Both the position numbers and the translations under genes were made by a program. Positions 34,333 to 43,084 of a stretch of 64,000 bases of DNA are shown piece after piece; within the stretch, counting starts at the first letter, position 1; each line of letters begins with the position of its first letter. This DNA comes from an uncultured Latescibacterota bacterium. GTDB lineage: Bacteria > Latescibacterota > UBA2968 > UBA8231. Where the stretch lies: positions 2,728,001 through 2,792,000 of the forward strand of contig OY282352.1 in NCBI GenBank assembly GCA_958295495.1, read 5' to 3'. A model generated the notes under the pieces. That model did not search any database and was not told where the DNA came from. It saw only the letters and a program-made list of their open reading frames with translations.

Positions 34333-35871
34333 CTATCCAAAAGAGAGTTGCATTTGTTGATCATCTGGTCGAGTGTTAATAGGTTGAGAGAGATTTTCAG
34401 TCATTCCTTTGTCGCCAACGGCACTACACACCTCTCCCCAATCGATGAAGTATTCGTCAAAATAACGAACTGGGTATTTGCTGAGTCTAATAATATCTTC
34501 TCTATCGGGCCTGCGTCCCAGTTTGATAGCAATTTCTTTAACTTCGATCTGTAGTGTTTTTTTGGGCACTTCGTACTTCTGTTTTTGTAGTCTTGCGACT
34601 CTACTGTTCTTTGCTTTTGGAGTAGTGCCATTTTTTGCAAACGGATCCCTCCCTTTTTGCAGGTCTAAATGTCTCTGTTCGGCAATTGCATGATATTTAG
34701 CCGACAGTTCAATTCCAATGAATTTTCTTCCAAGCATCTCTGACGTTAAGGTCGTTGTACCTGCACCATTAAAAGGATCTAAAATAAGATCTCCTTCTTT
34801 GGTAAAGGTGTGGATAAGTCGCTTCATCAATGATGGGGGTAGCTGACATGGATGATCAACTCTTTTTGAATTATGCTTTAGTCTATGGATATCCCACCAT
34901 AAATTTCCAATAGGCTGTCGATCTGTAATTTTGGCTGCATTTCTTTTTTTAATACAAGAAGCTCTAGCACAATACCATTGTTTGAGGTTCATAAAATCTT
35001 GGGAAGTTTCCCAACGAGCTTTCTTTTCGTGATTGGCAATTTCGATTGGCCGGCCTTTACTAAAGCAAATTATTCCGTAATGTGCCGGCATAATTTTTCT
35101 GACGGGTAAGCTCAGCCCCTCCCAAGCTATCCAATCTTGGTAATCTAAAATGCTTCTCGCGAACGAAAAATGCCTGACGATCCAGAGGGGAATATTTATA
35201 ATTGCAAAAGTCCGACCAGGTTTCAAAACTCTCGCTGATTCAGCGATCCATTGATCACACCATGAAAAGTAATTACTAATATCTTGGGCGTCATTCCAGT
35301 TATCATATTTCTTTTTTATATTATATGGAGGATCAGCAAAAATAAAATCTACGGAATTTTCAGGAATAGTCTTGAGGACATCTAAACAATCTCCGTTGAG
35401 TAAACGACTCCCGCCGGGGTTATTAATCATTCCGTTTGAAGAGTGGAATTTTCTCTTATTGGAGTATGTAAGAAAGTTCCTGACATCGCAGTAAATAAGT
35501 TGGCTATAAGGTTCGTGCCCAAAGAGATCCTTTAGCCTTTCCAGAATAGCCCTTGGTGCTGTGTCATTATCATAAGAAATGTCGCGCCAAATATCAGACA
35601 TAAGAGTCCCATAGGGGCTATAAATATGTTTCTTACCTCCGTAATCCTTTGTTGTTTTGTTGCAGGCAGGACAGTACGTATATTCTATTTGAGTCTTGTT
35701 GTGCTTCAAAGAACCCTTGTAACGGGTAAAAACTAAGAGAGCAATATGGCCATCTGGCAAAGCGCCCAATCGCAGTATCTCTTGTTTGCGTTTGACAGCA
35801 ATCCAAAGTTTGAAATAGAAGCGGTTCTGAAGTTCTTCTATTACATAGCAAGCTATATGAGAGTTTGTCAA
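34333..35871 (-). CDS. DNA methyltransferase (beta class), likely orphan
   Basis: This 512-aa protein has catalytic motif ADPPYN (residues 179-184) ahead of the SAM motif FNGAGTT (367-373), the beta-class order, and VDHPCQLP before it. The first ~150 residues are an extra domain with C-P-A-C (67-70) that may bind zinc. The C-terminal ~110 residues are basic and probably DNA-binding. It probably methylates adenine N6 (or cytosine N4) in a short site. The gene and its 72-aa upstream partner are clearly richer in A+T than their neighbours, suggesting transfer. No restriction enzyme is recognised next to it. Starts at 35871, overlapping the upstream stop by four bases. Confidence 0.85.
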   Translation of the reverse strand: MTNSHIACYVIEELQNRFYFKLWIAVKRKQEILRLGALPDGHIALLVFTRYKGSLKHNKTQIEYTYCPACNKTTKDYGGKKHIYSPYGTLMSDIWRDISYDNDTAPRAILERLKDLFGHEPYSQLIYCDVRNFLTYSNKRKFHSSNGMINNPGGSRLLNGDCLDVLKTIPENSVDFIFADPPYNIKKKYDNWNDAQDISNYFSWCDQWIAESARVLKPGRTFAIINIPLWIVRHFSFARSILDYQDWIAWEGLSLPVRKIMPAHYGIICFSKGRPIEIANHEKKARWETSQDFMNLKQWYCARASCIKKRNAAKITDRQPIGNLWWDIHRLKHNSKRVDHPCQLPPSLMKRLIHTFTKEGDLILDPFNGAGTTTLTSEMLGRKFIGIELSAKYHAIAEQRHLDLQKGRDPFAKNGTTPKAKNSRVARLQKQKYEVPKKTLQIEVKEIAIKLGRRPDREDIIRLSKYPVRYFDEYFIDWGEVCSAVGDKGMTENLSQPINTRPDDQQMQLSFG

Positions 35872-36086
35872 AAAAAAATTGTACTTTCTTCGGTCAATTT
35901 TTCAAGAAAATCATCGAAACCTTGCTTAAAAAACTCCACAGAAATTTTGTCGTCGAGACCAATTTCTGTAGTCAAATGGAAAAGCCATACATCCGGCCGT
36001 AGTGACTTTGGCGATAATTTTTGAAAATCTTCAAATGTCCTTATTGATATATCTAAGAATTTGCAGTTTTCACTTAGGTGGGCCAT
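35868..36086 (-). CDS. Small protein of unknown function upstream of methyltransferase
   Basis: This 72-aa protein (MAHLSENCKFLDISIRTF...) is rich in Phe, Lys and acidic residues, with no signal peptide and no domain I recognise. It has an excellent ribosome site (AAGGAGGT, minus strand 36100-36093) and its stop overlaps the methyltransferase start by four bases. The tight coupling and shared A+T-rich composition suggest transfer together. A regulator, or a remnant or subunit of a restriction system, is possible but unsupported. Confidence 0.6.
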   Translation of the reverse strand: MAHLSENCKFLDISIRTFEDFQKLSPKSLRPDVWLFHLTTEIGLDDKISVEFFKQGFDDFLEKLTEESTIFF

Positions 36087-36191
36087 TTTAGTTACCTCCT
36101 TCCATGGTTTCTGCTAGACGTCTAATATCGCCGTCATAGCAAATATCTAACGGCGCGAAAATCTGAATTAGTGCAGCCGGCTAAGCGCAGC

Positions 36192-38081
36192 TCACAGCAG
36201 CTTGCACCCAGCTAGTTCCTTGGTCGTCAGGCGAATGCCGCCGGCGCGGAGCCCGCGCACGGGATATTGGCCAATGGGGAAGACCTCGTTGAGCTTGCGG
36301 AGGCGCGGCTTGGGCTTGTAGGCGAGGGCGATCTTTTTGTTGGAATCCGTGGTCAGCTTGAGCAGCTTGCACTCGGCGGGCACGAGATCGTAGCTGCGGC
36401 CTAAGATGAACTTGTCGATTGTGCAGCGCTTGATGTAGGAGGCACCGGCCTTGTCCTTATAGACGATGCTGAAAATGAGGTCCTTGTCGATCAAGCCGCA
36501 GTGGAGCAAGCCCTTGCCGACGAAGAGCTTGTCCGGCGCGTGGACGACCGAGTAGGTGCCGTCCTTGCGGATGGCGAGCACAGGGTCGTAGAGCGATACG
36601 TCGAAGAGGGAGGTGCCGTTGATTTGGTGGCCGAGATAGCCGGTCTTTTTGTCGTAGCGGAGCTTGAGGTTGCGGTTGGCAGCCGAGCGCGCATCGACTC
36701 TTTTGAGCTCCACGATTTTGGTGCGGCGCGGGAACTGGCTGCGATAGCGGCTAATGAGGTCTTGGAGAAAGGAAATGGCGTAGGGAATGATGCCGTCTAA
36801 GTGGCCCTTGATCTCGCGCAGCCGGCTGCGGATCTGGGTCATTTCCCTTTGGGCGCGGTTGGTGTCGTAGAGCGAGATGCGGCGGATTGGTATGGCGAGC
36901 AAGGCGTCGATGTCGTCGGCAGTGACGGCGCGTTTGATTTGGGCGGCAAAGGGCACAAGCCCCGCGCGCACGGCCGCGGCGATCTGCTTGGGGGAGGCTT
37001 CGCTCTCAATGGCCTCGTACACGCGGTTGGCAATGAAAATTTGCTCCAAGGTCCGGGCGTGGAGCCGGTCTTTGAGTTGGTCGGCTTCGAGGTGCAGCTC
37101 GGCCTTGAGGATATCGACGAGGCGATCGACGTTGTGCTGCAAGACTTCGGTCGCGCTCATAACTTGGGGCTGGTCCTGCTGGTTGATCAGCATCAGGTGA
37201 GTCGAAATCGACATCTCGCAGTCGGTGAAGGCGTAGAGCGCATCCACGACCTCCTCGGTGTACGTGCCGCGCGGCAGTTTGATCTCGATCTCAACCTCTT
37301 CGGCTGTGTAGTCGCTGATGGTGCCGATCTTGATTTTGTTTTTGCGCGCAGCGTCTTCTATGGAAGCGATGAGTTGTTCGGTGGTGGTGCCGAAGGGAAC
37401 TTCGCGGATGAGGATGCGCTTGGGGTCGGAAGCGTCGAGCTGGGCGCGGACTAAGACCTTGCCGTTGCCGTCGTTGTATGCCGACAGATCGGCAAGCCCG
37501 CCGGTGGGAAAATCTGGGCGAATGGCAAAGGGCCGGTCCTGTAGGTAAGCGACTTGGGCCTGTAGGAGCTCGACGAGGTTGTGCGGCAGAATTTTGGTGG
37601 CCATGCCGACGGCAATGCCCTCGGCCCCTTGGGCGAGGAGCACCGGGAGCTTGGCGGGAAAAACCACGGGCTCCTCGTTGCGGCTGTCGTACGAGGGGAC
37701 GTATGGGGTAAGCGATTTGTTGAAGAGGGTTTCCTTGGCCAAGGGCGTGAGGCGGCACTCGATGTAGCGAGCGGCCGCGGCTTCGTCGCCTGTGTAGATA
37801 TTGCCGAAATTGCCCTGTTTCTCGATGAAAAGGTCCTTGTTGGCGAGGACGACTAAGGCGCCGTAAATCGACTGGTCGCCGTGCGGGTGGTACTGCATGG
37901 TCTGGCCGACTACATTGGCGACCTTGTGGAACTTGCCGTCGTCAATCTGCTGGAGAGCGTAGAGGATGCGCCGCTGGACGGGCTTGAGCCCGTCGTTGAG
38001 GTGCGGGATGGCGCGGTCTTTGATGTAGTAAGCGGCGTATTTGAGGAAGTAGCTCTCGTATAAGCGGTCTATATAGGCCAT
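36192..38081 (-). CDS. parC: DNA topoisomerase IV subunit A
   Basis: This 629-aa subunit breaks and rejoins DNA. The catalytic tyrosine is Y106, in [12 protein letters not shown] with R105 before it. The quinolone-pocket helix region ([18 protein letters not shown]) and [15 protein letters not shown] are present. C-terminal beta-pinwheel is reduced and lacks a clear GyrA box, which supports ParC over GyrA. It is shorter than E. coli ParC (752 aa). The start overlaps the parE stop by one base. Confidence 0.88.
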   Translation of the reverse strand: MAYIDRLYESYFLKYAAYYIKDRAIPHLNDGLKPVQRRILYALQQIDDGKFHKVANVVGQTMQYHPHGDQSIYGALVVLANKDLFIEKQGNFGNIYTGDEAAAARYIECRLTPLAKETLFNKSLTPYVPSYDSRNEEPVVFPAKLPVLLAQGAEGIAVGMATKILPHNLVELLQAQVAYLQDRPFAIRPDFPTGGLADLSAYNDGNGKVLVRAQLDASDPKRILIREVPFGTTTEQLIASIEDAARKNKIKIGTISDYTAEEVEIEIKLPRGTYTEEVVDALYAFTDCEMSISTHLMLINQQDQPQVMSATEVLQHNVDRLVDILKAELHLEADQLKDRLHARTLEQIFIANRVYEAIESEASPKQIAAAVRAGLVPFAAQIKRAVTADDIDALLAIPIRRISLYDTNRAQREMTQIRSRLREIKGHLDGIIPYAISFLQDLISRYRSQFPRRTKIVELKRVDARSAANRNLKLRYDKKTGYLGHQINGTSLFDVSLYDPVLAIRKDGTYSVVHAPDKLFVGKGLLHCGLIDKDLIFSIVYKDKAGASYIKRCTIDKFILGRSYDLVPAECKLLKLTTDSNKKIALAYKPKPRLRKLNEVFPIGQYPVRGLRAGGIRLTTKELAGCKLL

Positions 38082-39913
38082 TAGACTAGGTGCTCCATGA
38101 TGTAGTCGCGGCGTTCCGGGGTGTTTCTTCCCATGTAAAAGGAGAGGGTCTGCGGCACGGTATCCAGCGAGCGCACAGCAACCTTGACCAAGCGCATGTC
38201 GCCGTTGATAAACTGCCCGAATTCTTTGGGGGAGATTTCGCCCAAGCCCTTGAAGCGAGTGACCTCGACGCTACCCTTGAGCCGGTTCTCGGCGCGCTCG
38301 CGCTCGCGCTGGTCGTAGCAATAGAGGGTCTGTCGCTTGTTGCGGACCCGGAAGAGCGGGGTCTCCAAGATGTAGAGGTGGCCGCTGGTCACGAGCTCCT
38401 CGAAGTACGTGAGGAAGAAGGTCATGAGCAAGGTGCGGATGTGGAAGCCATCTTCGTCGGCGTCCGTGGCCAAGACGACGCTGTCGTAGCGCAGATTTTC
38501 CACGTCCTCTTCAATGCCCAGCGCCATCATCATGTTGTACAGCTCTTCGTTTTTGTAGATGGAGGCGCGGGTTTTGCCACAGAGGTTTTGCGGCTTGCCC
38601 TTGAGGGTAAAGATGGCTTGGGTCTCCGGGTCGCGCGAGGAGACAATGGAGCCGGCGGCCGACTGGCCTTCGGCGATGAAGATCATGGAATCCTCGCCGC
38701 GCTTCTCGTCGCCTTTGTGAAACTTGCAGTCCTTGAGCTGGGGGATTTTGATCTCGATGCGGCGCGCCGCTTCCTTGGCTTCCTTTTTAACCGCGTTCAG
38801 CTCCTTGCGTAGCTTCTCGTTGTGGATGATGCGCGCTTCGAGTTTTTGCGCGGTCTCCCGATTTTTGTGGAGGAAATCGACGATGGCTTCGCGGGTCTGG
38901 TTGACGATCCAGCCGCGGACGTCGGTATTGCCCAGTTTGTTTTTGGTCTGCGACTCGAAAACCGGCTCCTTTACCTTGACGGCGACGACGCCAAAGGCCC
39001 CGTCGCGGACATCGACGCCGTTGAAGGTTTTCTTGTAAAATTCGTTGACGCCCTTGAGCACGCCCTCGCGGAACGCGCTCTGGTGGGTGCCGCCATCGGC
39101 TGTGTACTGGCCGTTGACAAAGGAGCGGTAGGACTCGCCGTAGCTATGGACGTGGGTGAAGGCAAATTCGAGGTACTGGCCCTTGTAGTAAGCGGGCGGA
39201 TAGAGAACCGAGTCGCCGGCCTCGCTTTTGAGGAGGTCGAGAAGGCCCTGTTTGGACTCGAATTTTTGGCGATTGAAGTACAGGCGCAGGCCCCGGTTGA
39301 GGCAGGCGTAGTTCCACATCCGGCGCTCGACGAACTCGTGGTTGAAGGCACATTCGCCAAAGATGGTAGGATCGGGCAAAAACTCGACGTACGTGCCGTC
39401 GGGCGCGTTGGGTGCTCGGCTCTTCTTTTGCTTTTTCAGCTCGCCGCGCTCAAAGAGCACTTCGGCGCACTGGCCGTCGCGGTAGGAGCGGACGACGAAG
39501 TGCGCCGAAAGCGCGTTGACGGCCTTGGTGCCGACGCCGTTGAGTCCCACGCTGAACTGGAACACGTCGTCGTTGTATTTGGCGCCGGTGTTGATGACCG
39601 AGACGCACTCTACTACCTTGCCGAGGGGAATGCCGCGGCCGTAGTCGCGGACCTTGACCCGCCCCTCGTCGATCTCGATGTCGACCTGCTTGCCACAGCC
39701 CATGATGAACTCATCGACTGCATTGTCGACGACCTCCTTGAGCAATATGTAGATGCCGTCATCGGGATCGTCCCCCGAGCCGAGGCGGCCGATGTACATG
39801 CCGGTCCGCAGGCGGATGTGCTCGAGCGAAGAGAGGGTCTTGATCTTGCTTTCGTCGTACGTGGCCTTGCCGTTGGCGCGGCCGTTGGTCGCAGTCTTAG
39901 CCATTGCTTCCAT
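38081..39913 (-). CDS. parE: DNA topoisomerase IV subunit B
   Basis: This 610-aa ATPase subunit. The GHKL fold is clear: LKEVVDNAVDEF (Mg-binding Asn), RDYGRGIPLG and VGLNGVGTKAVNALS. The Toprim domain has EGQSAAGSI (from residue ~413) and TDADEDGFHIRTLL. With ParC it decatenates daughter chromosomes. It is first in a two-gene operon with a near-consensus promoter at 40074-40102. ATG 39913 overlaps nothing upstream; a second ATG three codons in is equally possible. Confidence 0.9.
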   Translation of the reverse strand: MEAMAKTATNGRANGKATYDESKIKTLSSLEHIRLRTGMYIGRLGSGDDPDDGIYILLKEVVDNAVDEFIMGCGKQVDIEIDEGRVKVRDYGRGIPLGKVVECVSVINTGAKYNDDVFQFSVGLNGVGTKAVNALSAHFVVRSYRDGQCAEVLFERGELKKQKKSRAPNAPDGTYVEFLPDPTIFGECAFNHEFVERRMWNYACLNRGLRLYFNRQKFESKQGLLDLLKSEAGDSVLYPPAYYKGQYLEFAFTHVHSYGESYRSFVNGQYTADGGTHQSAFREGVLKGVNEFYKKTFNGVDVRDGAFGVVAVKVKEPVFESQTKNKLGNTDVRGWIVNQTREAIVDFLHKNRETAQKLEARIIHNEKLRKELNAVKKEAKEAARRIEIKIPQLKDCKFHKGDEKRGEDSMIFIAEGQSAAGSIVSSRDPETQAIFTLKGKPQNLCGKTRASIYKNEELYNMMMALGIEEDVENLRYDSVVLATDADEDGFHIRTLLMTFFLTYFEELVTSGHLYILETPLFRVRNKRQTLYCYDQRERERAENRLKGSVEVTRFKGLGEISPKEFGQFINGDMRLVKVAVRSLDTVPQTLSFYMGRNTPERRDYIMEHLV

Positions 39914-40472
39914 ATATATAGAACGCGCCGCGATGCCTCAGTGGGGGAGGGACGCGACTGACGGACAATGGGAGTGCTTAAATGCAGGAGAAAAAGACAG
40001 AGGCATTGAGCAGAGCAGGAAGGGGGTCGCTCTCCTTGGTGCGGCTGCTATTTAAGAAATTCTCCGTCTTCTTAATATAGTGAACATAAATGCAGTTGTC
40101 AATCAAATGCGGGTGCGGGCAGCAGCGGTGATTTAGCGACTTTTCTGTATCTTTTGGGAACGGTAGTGTTTCAAAGGTGATACGTTTTGGTGTGCCGACT
40201 GGTTGGGCGGAAGCTGCGGTCACAATTAATCTGGATTAGCTAACTCGTCTAATTTCAGTAATTTAACAGATATTCGCGACGGCTCAGTTTATCTGGCGTG
40301 CTTCTTGGCACGTTTTTCGCTTTTAGTTGCCCTGACGCCTCAGCCGTGTTTCACCATCAGCAGTATCCAACATGGAAGCAAACAGATCGGCCGGCTGTTG
40401 CTCCATTTCTGCTGTGTCGCATTTCAACCGGCTACAAAACGAATGGCTAATCGAGCCAAGGAGGAACGCAAG
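39914..40472. other. Divergent intergenic region between parE and the precursor genes
   Basis: 559 bases hold the parE leader and promoter on the minus strand, and on the plus strand the upstream part of the first precursor-gene repeat unit (from 40359). At 40297-40317 a short hairpin CGTGC-TTCTTG-GCACG followed by TTTTT lies ~155 bases before the first precursor; it could be a weak attenuator. I found no convincing plus-strand -35/-10 pair, so the promoter of the peptide cluster is not located. Confidence 0.5.
40074..40102 (-). promoter_or_regulatory. Near-consensus sigma-70 promoter of parE-parC
   Basis: On the minus strand TTGACA (40102-40097, 6/6) and TATATT (40079-40074, 5/6) are 17 bases apart. 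A transcript would start near 40067, giving a ~155-base leader before parE. It points away from the precursor peptide genes. Confidence 0.8.
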
Positions 40473-40619
40473 ATGAAACTCAAAATCGTATCCAAGCCCT
40501 TTGATGGCTATATGTCGCCAGCAAGGAAAAGCAGTGATGATAAGGAATCTTCTGACGAGCCTGTTACATCTAGCTGCTGCTGTTGCTGCTGCTGCTGTGC
40601 TGTAACTTCGTCCTTCTAG
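40359..40619 (+). repeat. Precursor-gene tandem duplication, unit 1
   Basis: This unit comprises ~115 bases of upstream sequence (AGCAGTAT..., CATGGAAGCAAA, GGCTGTTG, CGGCTACAAAACG, CAAGGAGGAACGCAAG) and the first precursor gene. The same order recurs ~270-273 bases downstream at 40629-40889 with scattered substitutions and three single-base gaps in the upstream part. The upstream region and first ~18 codons are the best conserved; the middle of the peptide and the last six codons differ. Confidence 0.9.
40473..40619 (+). CDS. TOMM/linear-azole precursor peptide A (Cys8 core)
   Basis: A 48-aa ribosomal peptide: leader start MKLKIVSKPFDGYMSPAR, an acidic/Ser-rich middle, then SS, eight consecutive Cys (residues 35-42) and the tail AVTSSF. 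An ideal ribosome site AAGGAGGAA lies six bases before ATG 40473. The Cys run encoded as mixed TGC/TGT codons is not a DNA low-complexity accident, because it is kept in the second copy. YcaO, E1-like, SagB, ABC and CPBP genes follow, as for streptolysin S-type precursors, so the Cys (and perhaps Ser/Thr) residues are probably cyclised to thiazol(in)es and the leader removed. There is no Gly-Gly processing site. A longer in-frame ORF from 40305 lacks this ribosome site. Confidence 0.88.
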   Translation: MKLKIVSKPFDGYMSPARKSSDDKESSDEPVTSSCCCCCCCCAVTSSF

Positions 40620-40628
40620 ATGCTGTCG

Positions 40629-40889
40629 AGCAGTATTAAAACATGGAAGCAAATAGAGTAGTCGGCTGTTGATACCATTTCTGCTGTATCGCATTTCGGC
40701 CGGCTACAAAACGGATGGCTGACTTAATCCAAGGAGGAACGCAAGATGAAACTCAAAATCGTATCCAAGCCATTTAATGGCTATATATCGCCAGCAAGAG
40801 CCGATTCTTCTGACGGCGATTATTCTGGCACTGCTTTAGCTAGCTGTTGCTGCTGCTGCTGCTGCTGTGTAGATATCACGTTCAACTAA
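40629..40889 (+). repeat. Precursor-gene tandem duplication, unit 2
   Basis: Second copy of the unit at 40359-40619, again including the AAGGAGGAACGCAAGATG start region. Offset grows from 270 to 273 bases through three one-base insertions in the untranslated part. Confidence 0.9.
40746..40889 (+). CDS. TOMM/linear-azole precursor peptide B (Cys8 core)
   Basis: A 47-aa peptide: MKLKIVSKPFNGYISPAR leader start (two differences from peptide A in 18 residues), a Ser/Asp/Gly-rich middle, AS, eight consecutive Cys (residues 34-41) and the tail VDITFN. ATG 40746 follows AAGGAGGAAC at 40731-40740. Conservation of the leader start and of exactly eight Cys against divergence of the middle and tail indicates selection on leader recognition and on the modified core. 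It is probably processed by the same enzymes as peptide A to give a second, related product. It is too short for many gene finders. Confidence 0.88.
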   Translation: MKLKIVSKPFNGYISPARADSSDGDYSGTALASCCCCCCCCVDITFN

Positions 40890-40991
40890 ACGCCGTCGGG
40901 TCGGGTTAAAAAGTTAAGATTGACCCTAGTGGCACTCTTATTGCGGCTGAGGATATTTTGATCCCAAACGGTATTCGGTTGTTCGGTATTA

Positions 40992-41029
40992 CCCTGTCCG
41001 TAGCAGTCTGTGTAGATTGCTGCGGGCAG
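40992..41029 (+). promoter_or_regulatory. Hairpin between precursor and enzyme genes
   Basis: CCTGTCCGTAGCA (40992-41004) pairs with TGCTGCGGGCAGG (41017-41029) over 13 bp with two G-T pairs and a 12-base loop. No T run follows, so it is not a standard terminator. In this position it may stabilise or process the precursor mRNA, or attenuate readthrough, so that peptide is made in excess of enzymes as in the sag operon. That role is inference. Confidence 0.5.
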
Positions 41030-41132
41030 GTACTTAATACTTGAGATAAATGACCTGACTTCTGCCGTGTATGTTGCATCAGCAGTTCGCGATCAGCTAT
41101 TTTTGAATAAGCCACAATAACCAAAAAGGCAA

Positions 41133-42248
41133 ATGTCCATGGAGACCCAAACCGAACTCATTAAGAAGTGTAGATTCGTGCTCAATCCCTCACTCAAGTT
41201 CATTTTTTGTGGTGAAGATGAGATCTTGGTGCTACACGGCATGAGATCCAAATTCAACCAGACGATCCGTGATGAGGGCAGAACCCACCTTCTGGGGCGA
41301 GTGCTTCGTCGTTTGGCCTCGCCGGCTTCTCTCCAAGATCTCCAAGATCAAAAAGTGATTGGGGAAGAAGAGCTTAAAGATGCAGAAGAACTCCTCGCGA
41401 CTCTGGCTTCCCAAGGGTTTCTCTCCCCGGCCAATGAAAGCCCTATCGCAAGCTATTTGAATGCTGTTATAGGTAGGAACAAGGCATTCGATAACATCTG
41501 CATTGGCATCGTAGGAGCCGGTTATCTCGGCAGCCGGGTGGCGGAAGAACTCGCAAAGATCGAGGTGGGCCAGATGCAAGTTCTGGACGACCGATGCATC
41601 GAAAACGTCTCGGTCGATCAGGCTCAGTTTAACCTATCTCCGACCCATATCGAAAAGGGGAGACCTTATGTCGAGTGCTTAGAGGCGCACTTGTCAGATA
41701 TTGGCTTCGAGGCTCTTGGAGTATTCAAAGAATCCTATAACAACCAAGATGCCTTGGAAACTCTCCTTGATGCTTCAAACTTCATCGTCGCCACCTCAGA
41801 AGTATTCTCTTCCCATTTATTTCATACTTTAGATCTCGCGGCACTTTCTGCCGAAAAGCCGTGGATGTCCGCATTTATGGACGGAAGTGAAGCCTGCATC
41901 GGCCCCATTTATGTGCCAGGAGAGACATGCTGTTACAACGAATTTGAAATCCAATCAGAAGCTACCTTATCTACCCAACCCAGCGAGTACCACACCTACA
42001 AAGAGGAAATGAGCAAGAACGGCTTTTACAGCCATCAATTTGCATTTCCGCCCTACTCCAGCATAGCCGCCGGCTTTGTAGCAGGCACCGCATCATCTTT
42101 TCTCCTATCTGGTAAATCTTCCCTGATAGGCCGATGCTTCCGCATCAATTTTGAAAAGCCCTATGTTGACTACGAAGAAATCCTAAAGCTACCTAGGTCT
42201 CCTACATCTGTTGATATGCGCAACGGTTATAGACAGATATTCCTCTAA
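41133..42248 (+). CDS. E1/ThiF-like leader-binding protein of TOMM cyclodehydratase
   Basis: This 371-aa protein. Residues 1-~95 form a basic, alpha/beta region suited to a RiPP recognition element that binds the precursor leader. From ~120 a ThiF/E1-type Rossmann fold begins (IGIVGAGYLGSRVAEEL, G128-S134), with the acidic LDDR after strand 2 and a later GPIYVPGETCCY, a motif of ocin-ThiF/SagC-like TOMM proteins. It has no CxxC zinc pairs and no evident E1 catalytic cysteine, as in partners that only present the peptide to YcaO. It is the first enzyme gene after the two precursors, 243 bases downstream of the second. ATG 41133 has a weak AAAAGG site. Confidence 0.82.
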   Translation: MSMETQTELIKKCRFVLNPSLKFIFCGEDEILVLHGMRSKFNQTIRDEGRTHLLGRVLRRLASPASLQDLQDQKVIGEEELKDAEELLATLASQGFLSPANESPIASYLNAVIGRNKAFDNICIGIVGAGYLGSRVAEELAKIEVGQMQVLDDRCIENVSVDQAQFNLSPTHIEKGRPYVECLEAHLSDIGFEALGVFKESYNNQDALETLLDASNFIVATSEVFSSHLFHTLDLAALSAEKPWMSAFMDGSEACIGPIYVPGETCCYNEFEIQSEATLSTQPSEYHTYKEEMSKNGFYSHQFAFPPYSSIAAGFVAGTASSFLLSGKSSLIGRCFRINFEKPYVDYEEILKLPRSPTSVDMRNGYRQIFL

Positions 42249-42277
42249 ACATCTTACGAATCTGAACGGAGTATAAA

Positions 42278-43081
42278 ATGACCGTCGAACCTTCTCATCT
42301 CGCTCCAGAGCCACTTTTGAAGCGCATCCAGATGTTTCTGGAAACATCGATTATACCTTCTCCTCATAGCATTGATCTGAGCCACTCGGCGGCTTCGGAT
42401 TACCTTTACCGACAAGTCAGACCAAAGCCGCATGTGGCCGAATTGTACCACGAGAACTCGAAACTGAACCCCCACTCAACCCTTCAAGTTCCCTCTGATA
42501 CCTCAACACTTGAACAGGTGCGCCGGTGGTTCTTTGAAACTGCCTATCGCGTTGATGAAGAAACCTTAGTTGACAACGGCTCTGGGCTAAGAATTCCTTA
42601 TGACCAACTACCTGGGTGGCTTCAAGGCCCACTAAAACTATTTTCCGAACCGGGTTCTCTAGCCGACCTGCTTTATGCCGCTGACCTGCTCGTGCTGCAC
42701 GATGGAATGCTCGCCCGCATAGTTCCAGAGTCGGACTACCTCTGGATTGAGCGTGAAGTGAAAAATGAAGCCACCCTTTTGCCCGGCCTGTTCTGGAGAT
42801 CGCCGCCTGTACGACTTGAGGAGTGTTTGACCATGTTGATTATCGTCGCCTGTCCTTGGCGATACATGCTTCTCTACGGCCCTCGGGGCTACCGACACAC
42901 CTTGCTTGACGTCGGGCGACTGCTGGGATACTTTCAACATCGGTGCGAATTCTATGGACATTCGGCCACCGTATATCAGGACTTTCTCGATACAAAAGCA
43001 GACGAATTTGTGCAAGCCGACGGCGTAGAACGGTCCGTTTACGCTCTCCTTACCTTCTCACCCATCAACACGGATGAATAG
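42278..43081 (+). CDS. SagB-like protein lacking the Lys-Tyr pair
   Basis: This 267-aa protein has an N-terminal YHENSKL (residues ~57-63), typical of SagB-type proteins, and a C-terminal LYGPRGYRHTLLDVGRLL (199-216), which aligns with the nitroreductase-fold segment KYGxRxYRxxxLExG of azoline dehydrogenases. The Lys of the conserved Lys-Tyr pair is Leu here (L199-Y200), and the phosphate-binding PS/PGG motif is not seen, so it may not oxidise azolines itself. I infer a structural partner of the next gene's product, only three bases downstream. Alternatively it is an independent degenerate paralogue. Confidence 0.65.
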   Translation: MTVEPSHLAPEPLLKRIQMFLETSIIPSPHSIDLSHSAASDYLYRQVRPKPHVAELYHENSKLNPHSTLQVPSDTSTLEQVRRWFFETAYRVDEETLVDNGSGLRIPYDQLPGWLQGPLKLFSEPGSLADLLYAADLLVLHDGMLARIVPESDYLWIEREVKNEATLLPGLFWRSPPVRLEECLTMLIIVACPWRYMLLYGPRGYRHTLLDVGRLLGYFQHRCEFYGHSATVYQDFLDTKADEFVQADGVERSVYALLTFSPINTDE

Positions 43082-43084
43082 ACA

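Noticed and set aside
40297..40317. Hairpin plus T run as a plus-strand terminator
   Set aside because: The stem is only 5 bp and no plus-strand gene ends upstream; kept only as a possible weak attenuator.
41049..41075. Possible third degenerate copy of the precursor upstream region (TTCTGCCGTGTATGTTGCAT)
   Set aside because: Only about 15 scattered matches to the repeat unit, and no leader or Cys-run coding sequence follows; chance similarity is likely.
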